Shown here piece after piece: positions 5,981 to 8,643 of a DNA stretch of 8,643 nucleotides. A program made the position numbers and the translations under genes. The number at the start of each line of letters is the position of its first letter. Position 1 is the first letter of the stretch. This DNA comes from an uncultured Eubacteriales bacterium (GTDB lineage: Bacteria; Bacillota; Clostridia; Oscillospirales; Acutalibacteraceae). The stretch is taken from NCBI GenBank assembly GCA_900316925.1, contig ONEU01000083.1, positions 1 through 8,643 on the forward strand, read 5' to 3'. The notes below the pieces were generated by a model. That model did no database searches. It was not told the DNA's origin and worked only from the letters and a program-made list of their open reading frames with translations.

Positions 5981-7393
5981 ATGAAATATGAATTGGTTGC
6001 AGGCTTTGAAACCCATGTGGAGCTTGCTACAAATACAAAAATTTTCTGCTCCTGTACCACGCAGTTCGGCGGAGAGCCTAATACCCATTGCTGCCCGATC
6101 TGTATCGGACTGCCGGGTACGCTGCCGAAGCTGAATAAACGAGTGGTGGAGTATGCCATCAAGGCCGGTCTGGCTACCAACTGCGAGATCGCGGAGATTT
6201 CCGAGATGGACAGAAAGAACTACTGCTATCCCGATCTGCCCAAAGCCTATCAGATTTCCCAGTTTGACAGGCCGCTGTGCAATCACGGCTATATTGAGCT
6301 CTCCAACGGAAGGAAGATCCGTATCCTGCGGATCCATATCGAGGAGGATGCCGGCAAGCTGGTGCACAGCCGCGGCAGTACCCTGGTGGACTATAACCGG
6401 GGCGGCGTCCCGCTGATCGAGATCGTCAGCGAGCCGGATATCCGCTCTATCGAAGAAGCCCGGGAGTATGTGGAGAAGCTGCAGCTCATCATGCGCTATA
6501 TCGGCGTGTCCGACTGTAAGATGCAGGAAGGCTCCATGCGCTGTGACGTGAACATCTCCGTGAGACCTGTTGGCAGCGAGAAGCTGGGCACCAGGACGGA
6601 GATCAAGAATATGAACTCGATCAATTTCATTGCCAAGGCGATGGAATATGAATTTAATCGCCAGGTAGACCTGATCGAGAGCGGTGAAAAGGTAGTACAG
6701 GAGACCCTGCGCTATGACGATGTGACGAACACCACCTCCGGTATGAGAGGTAAGGAGGACGCCAACGATTATCGTTATTTCCGTGATCCCGACCTGGTGA
6801 CGATCAATGTTCCGAGAAGCCGTGTGGAAGAAATTGCCGCTGAGCTTCCCGAACTGCCGGCCCAGAAGCTGAAACGCTATGTGGAGGAGCTGGAGCTGCC
6901 CGAGAAGGATGCCCAGCTGCTGGTGAAATACAGAAAAGTGGCTGAGTTCTTCGAGAAGGCCGCTGAAGGCACCAAGACCCCTAAAACCGCCGCCAACTTC
7001 ATTATCGGTCAGATTTTTCGCTATGTGGAGAACGAGGCCGAAAAGGAAGCTATGGACATCAAGGTGACTGCCGAGAGTCTGAACGAGCTGATCAAGCTGA
7101 TTGACAACGGCAAGATCCGCATGAACCTGGCCAAATCCACGCTGGATAAGATGTTGGAGACAGGCAAGAAGCCGAGCGAACTGATTTCCGAGAGCGATAT
7201 GGCCGGTCTGGACGAGAATGCTCTTGCAGAGCTGTGTCAGAAGGCAGTTGAGGCTAATCCGAACGCCGTTGCCGATTATAAGAACGGCAAGGAGAAGGCA
7301 ATCAAGGCAATTGTCGGCTTTGTGATGAAGAACAGCCGTGGCAAGGCAGATGCAATGGCTGCCGAAGCAAAGATCAAGGAGCTCATCGGCTGA
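5981..7393 (+). CDS. gatB: Asp/Glu-tRNA amidotransferase subunit B
   Basis: GatB binds the mischarged tRNA, phosphorylates the Asp or Glu carboxylate with ATP, and amidates it with ammonia from GatA. It has 470 residues, normal for the family. The N-terminal cradle domain (about 1-290) contains E10 and H12 in GFETHVEL. It also has a cysteine set, C23, C25, C38 and C41, that matches the structural zinc site, and E122 and E147, which by spacing match metal ligands described for S. aureus GatB. YRYFRDPDLV is the family signature near residue 265. A helical and YqeY-like tail domain (about 295-470) should contact the tRNA elbow. The opening motif reads GFETHVEL where GLEIHVEL or GLEVHVEL is more usual, a mild variation. 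AAAGGA (5964-5969) precedes the ATG. It is the last gene of the operon, and strong terminators follow within 35 nt. Confidence 0.98.
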   Translation: MKYELVAGFETHVELATNTKIFCSCTTQFGGEPNTHCCPICIGLPGTLPKLNKRVVEYAIKAGLATNCEIAEISEMDRKNYCYPDLPKAYQISQFDRPLCNHGYIELSNGRKIRILRIHIEEDAGKLVHSRGSTLVDYNRGGVPLIEIVSEPDIRSIEEAREYVEKLQLIMRYIGVSDCKMQEGSMRCDVNISVRPVGSEKLGTRTEIKNMNSINFIAKAMEYEFNRQVDLIESGEKVVQETLRYDDVTNTTSGMRGKEDANDYRYFRDPDLVTINVPRSRVEEIAAELPELPAQKLKRYVEELELPEKDAQLLVKYRKVAEFFEKAAEGTKTPKTAANFIIGQIFRYVENEAEKEAMDIKVTAESLNELIKLIDNGKIRMNLAKSTLDKMLETGKKPSELISESDMAGLDENALAELCQKAVEANPNAVADYKNGKEKAIKAIVGFVMKNSRGKADAMAAEAKIKELIG

Positions 7394-7426
7394 GGCCGGT
7401 TCCTCACGATCCATGATAGCTGCAAC

Positions 7427-7468
7427 AAAAAGCGTTTCCCGACGTAGAAGTGACGGGAAACGCTTTTT
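7427..7468. terminator. Strong intrinsic terminator after gatB, bidirectional in form
   Basis: A 15-bp perfect stem pairs 7427-7441 with 7454-7468 (core AGCGTTTCCCG/CGGGAAACGCT) over a 12-nt loop. A run of six T (7464-7469) completes it on the plus strand, and five A at 7427-7431 supply a T-run on the minus strand. It should end the aspS-gatB transcript and also back up termination of the leftward genes. Confidence 0.93.
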
Positions 7469-7492
7469 TCAGAAAGATTCAGCGCACATCAA

Positions 7493-7531
7493 GAAAGACC
7501 GGACAACCTGCTGCGGGCTGTCCGGTCTTTT
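7493..7531. terminator. Second bidirectional terminator, between convergent genes
   Basis: AAAGACCGGACA (7494-7505) and TGTCCGGTCTTT (7519-7530) form a perfect 12-bp stem with a 13-nt loop. A run of four T follows on the plus strand; a shorter T-rich tail follows on the minus strand. It lies 18 nt past the stop codon of the leftward DUF1700-type gene, so it is probably that gene's terminator as well as a second barrier for gatB transcription. Confidence 0.88.
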
Positions 7532-7548
7532 GCTTTCGGAGAAGATTA

Positions 7549-8163
7549 TCATTCTCCCAGCCAGTAACCGCAGCCCTTTACGGTGCTTTTCAGGGCTGTA
7601 TCGGTTGCCATGTAGTGCTTCTCGTCCACGGTCAGGTATAATCTGATGCCCATTCCGTTTTCTGACGGCTTCTCGCTGATCAGTTCATAATAATCCGAGC
7701 CGTTATAGGAATAGCTGCCGCCGTTGTATTGATAGTCGGGTCTGACGGTTGCCTGATATTCCTCTGAGGCATCCAGATAGCTGAGATTTGTGCAGAACAG
7801 CGGGGTTCCCTGATAGTCCCGGGTGACCTCGATCAGGACATCTTTGAGTTTCGTGCCGGCGGGGATCTTCACGGTAAAGTTATATCTGCCGTTATCCATC
7901 CGGTAGCGGTTGGTGCAGTCAATGACGGCATGGTTCTCAACGTAGGGAATGTCCGGGTCGATCTCTGTGGGGATACTCTTCAGGATAGCCCCTGCGGCTG
8001 CACCGGCGTCTCCCAACGGTTCCAGCGCCTCTTCTTCGCTCATGCCTGCTTCCAGCTTGTCGTCAATGAGCTCTGCGTAATAATCAAGGTATTCATTTCT
8101 GTCTGTTTCGGATAAGCTGCTGAGTTTTTCGGAAAGTTCGGATAAAAATGTTTCTTTGTTCAT
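7549..8163 (-). CDS. DUF1700/HAAS-type protein lacking a membrane segment
   Basis: A 204-residue protein of unknown function. Residues 1-62 match the DUF1700 (HAAS) helical domain usually encoded beside PadR regulators: MNKETFLSELSEKLSSL, then YLDYYAELIDDKLEAGMSEEEAL and LGDAG. Family members commonly continue into several transmembrane helices. Here no hydrophobic segment exists. After a short linker (about 63-75) comes a polar, apparently beta-rich region (76-204) with a Tyr/Gly/Asn-rich loop near 144-159 and ending CGYWLGE. I do not recognise this C-terminal domain. The start codon overlaps the padR-type stop codon in an ATGA junction, with GAGGAGG (8174-8180) 10 nt upstream inside that gene, so the two are probably translationally coupled. 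It may act with, or be controlled by, the PadR protein. No signal peptide is seen, so a cytoplasmic location is likely. Confidence 0.88.
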   Translation of the reverse strand: MNKETFLSELSEKLSSLSETDRNEYLDYYAELIDDKLEAGMSEEEALEPLGDAGAAAGAILKSIPTEIDPDIPYVENHAVIDCTNRYRMDNGRYNFTVKIPAGTKLKDVLIEVTRDYQGTPLFCTNLSYLDASEEYQATVRPDYQYNGGSYSYNGSDYYELISEKPSENGMGIRLYLTVDEKHYMATDTALKSTVKGCGYWLGE

Positions 8164-8477
8164 TGATTGTTAACCTCCTCGTTAACAAAACGGTAGATCG
8201 TCATCATTTCATTCCACTCGTTCAGGAATAGATGGATTCTGTCAATACCTGCACGGGTGATGTGATAGTATTTGCGGATTCTGCCGTTATACGGTACAGG
8301 TCTGACTTCCAGAAGACCGGCTTCGCCGAGTCTGCGCAGGATGGGGTAGAGTGTTGATTCGGAAACTGTGATATAGGGGCGTATCGTTTCGATGATTTTG
8401 TAGCCGTATGAATCCTCTTTCATAATGGCGGTCAGCACACAGACATCAAGCAAACCTTTCTTCATTTGCGTTTCCAA
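8160..8477 (-). CDS. PadR-family transcriptional regulator
   Basis: A 105-residue winged-helix repressor of the small PadR subgroup. Visible family features are the opening ETQMKKGLLDVCVL helix, SYGYKIIETI (23-32), the recognition-helix segment SESTLYPILRRLGEAGLL (39-56), and the wing GRIRKYYHIT (65-74), followed by a C-terminal dimerisation helix. I place the start at the TTG (8477). AAAGGAG (8486-8492) lies 8 nt before it, and the promoter predicts transcription starting near 8494, so the in-frame GTG at 8495 could not be within the mRNA with a ribosome site. The first ATG (8465) is too far from that site. It overlaps the DUF1700-type gene by 4 bp. A perfect inverted repeat in its promoter suggests self-repression, as is common in the family. 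The inducer is unknown. Confidence 0.93.
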   Translation of the reverse strand: METQMKKGLLDVCVLTAIMKEDSYGYKIIETIRPYITVSESTLYPILRRLGEAGLLEVRPVPYNGRIRKYYHITRAGIDRIHLFLNEWNEMMTIYRFVNEEVNNQ

Positions 8478-8485
8478 GGGATCAT

Positions 8486-8492
8486 CTCCTTT
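8486..8492 (-). promoter_or_regulatory. Ribosome binding site that sets the TTG start of the PadR gene
   Basis: AAAGGAG on the minus strand sits 8 nt before the TTG at 8477. It begins only about two bases after the predicted transcription start, so the leader is very short (about 17 nt). This rules out the GTG start at 8495. Confidence 0.75.
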
Positions 8493-8498
8493 CACAAC

Positions 8499-8519
8499 AT
8501 ACTATACCATGCGTAGTAT
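8499..8519. promoter_or_regulatory. Likely PadR operator
   Basis: ATACTA (8499-8504) and TAGTAT (8514-8519) are a perfect inverted repeat separated by 9 bp. It covers the -10 box and about half of the promoter spacer of the PadR gene, a position where bound repressor would block RNA polymerase. Dyads of this general size are usual for PadR dimers. Binding itself is inferred. Confidence 0.65.
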
Positions 8520-8529
8520 TATTTGTCAA
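8501..8529 (-). promoter_or_regulatory. Promoter of the PadR-DUF1700 pair
   Basis: On the minus strand a consensus TTGACA (8529-8524) and TATAGT (8506-8501) are 17 bp apart, with TGG just before the -10 giving an extended -10. Transcription should begin near 8494. This is a near-ideal sigma-A promoter, suited to tight repression by the encoded PadR protein. Confidence 0.9.
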
Positions 8530-8608
8530 TAGGTTTGCTTGTTTTTTTGCCGGAAAAGAAAAATATTGATTGCCTGGCGAAATCGTATGCATAGCATTCT
8601 ATCAAGAA

Positions 8609-8638
8609 TTGCAAATATCTTATATATTATTCTATAAA
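8609..8638 (+). promoter_or_regulatory. Possible promoter for a gene beyond the right edge
   Basis: TTGCAA (8609-8614) and TATAAA (8633-8638) are separated by 18 bp in an AT-rich stretch and could drive a rightward gene outside the window. AT-rich DNA gives such matches easily, and no gene is visible to confirm it. Confidence 0.25.
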
Positions 8639-8643
8639 ATATA

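Noticed and set aside
4985..7414. An 809-codon open frame on the minus strand across gatA and gatB
   Set aside because: It is antisense to two certain genes, has no start context, and its translation is a His/Leu-rich mixture without recognisable motifs. Such frames arise from the codon bias of GC-rich genes.
8478..8495. GTG start for the PadR gene
   Set aside because: The predicted transcript begins at about 8494, and the following AAAGGAG serves the TTG at 8477.
8586..8612. TATGCATA palindrome and a small ATTCT/AGAAT hairpin in the right intergenic region
   Set aside because: Both are short and lie in AT-rich DNA where they are expected by chance, with no gene nearby to give them meaning.

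Overview
The window looks like chromosomal DNA from a moderately GC-rich low-GC-lineage Gram-positive, most likely a Ruminococcus-like member of the Oscillospiraceae. The basis is an aspS-gatCAB translation operon, strong AGGAGG-type ribosome binding sites, sigma-A-like promoters, and a DUF1700/PadR pair typical of Clostridia. The assignment is inferred from gene content and protein style, not from a database match.

Bases 1-242 hold no recognisable gene. They carry a near-consensus promoter (TTGCAA, 17 bp, TGG-TATAAT) whose -10 box lies in the loop of a terminator-like inverted repeat. A roughly 77-nt leader with its own hairpin follows. Bases 243-7393 form one rightward run of five genes with no terminator until after the last: aspS, a von Willebrand factor A (VWA) membrane protein of unknown function, gatC, gatA and gatB. 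A long nested hairpin fills the gap between aspS and the VWA gene. The VWA, gatC, gatA and gatB genes are only 19-24 nt apart. Two strong bidirectional hairpin terminators (7427-7468 and 7493-7531) separate this run from a leftward pair. That pair is a PadR-family repressor gene overlapping by 4 bp a gene for a DUF1700-type protein with no membrane segment. Both are driven by a consensus promoter that contains a perfect ATACTA-N9-TAGTAT inverted repeat, a likely PadR operator. Bases 8530-8643 are AT-rich and intergenic.

The core pathway is clear. AspRS carries a His associated with nondiscriminating enzymes. If it is nondiscriminating, it would make Asp-tRNA(Asn), which the GatCAB amidotransferase encoded downstream converts to Asn-tRNA(Asn). 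GatCAB may also convert Glu-tRNA(Gln). The unexpected element is the 691-residue VWA protein placed inside this operon. It has a signal peptide, an intact extracellular MIDAS, two probable beta-sandwich regions, one transmembrane helix, and a roughly 200-residue cytoplasmic tail built from six copies of a short basic-acidic-Phe motif. The last three copies are exact-length 72-bp tandem repeats. This protein and its tail are the best candidates for something undescribed. The TM-less DUF1700 protein under PadR control is a second.
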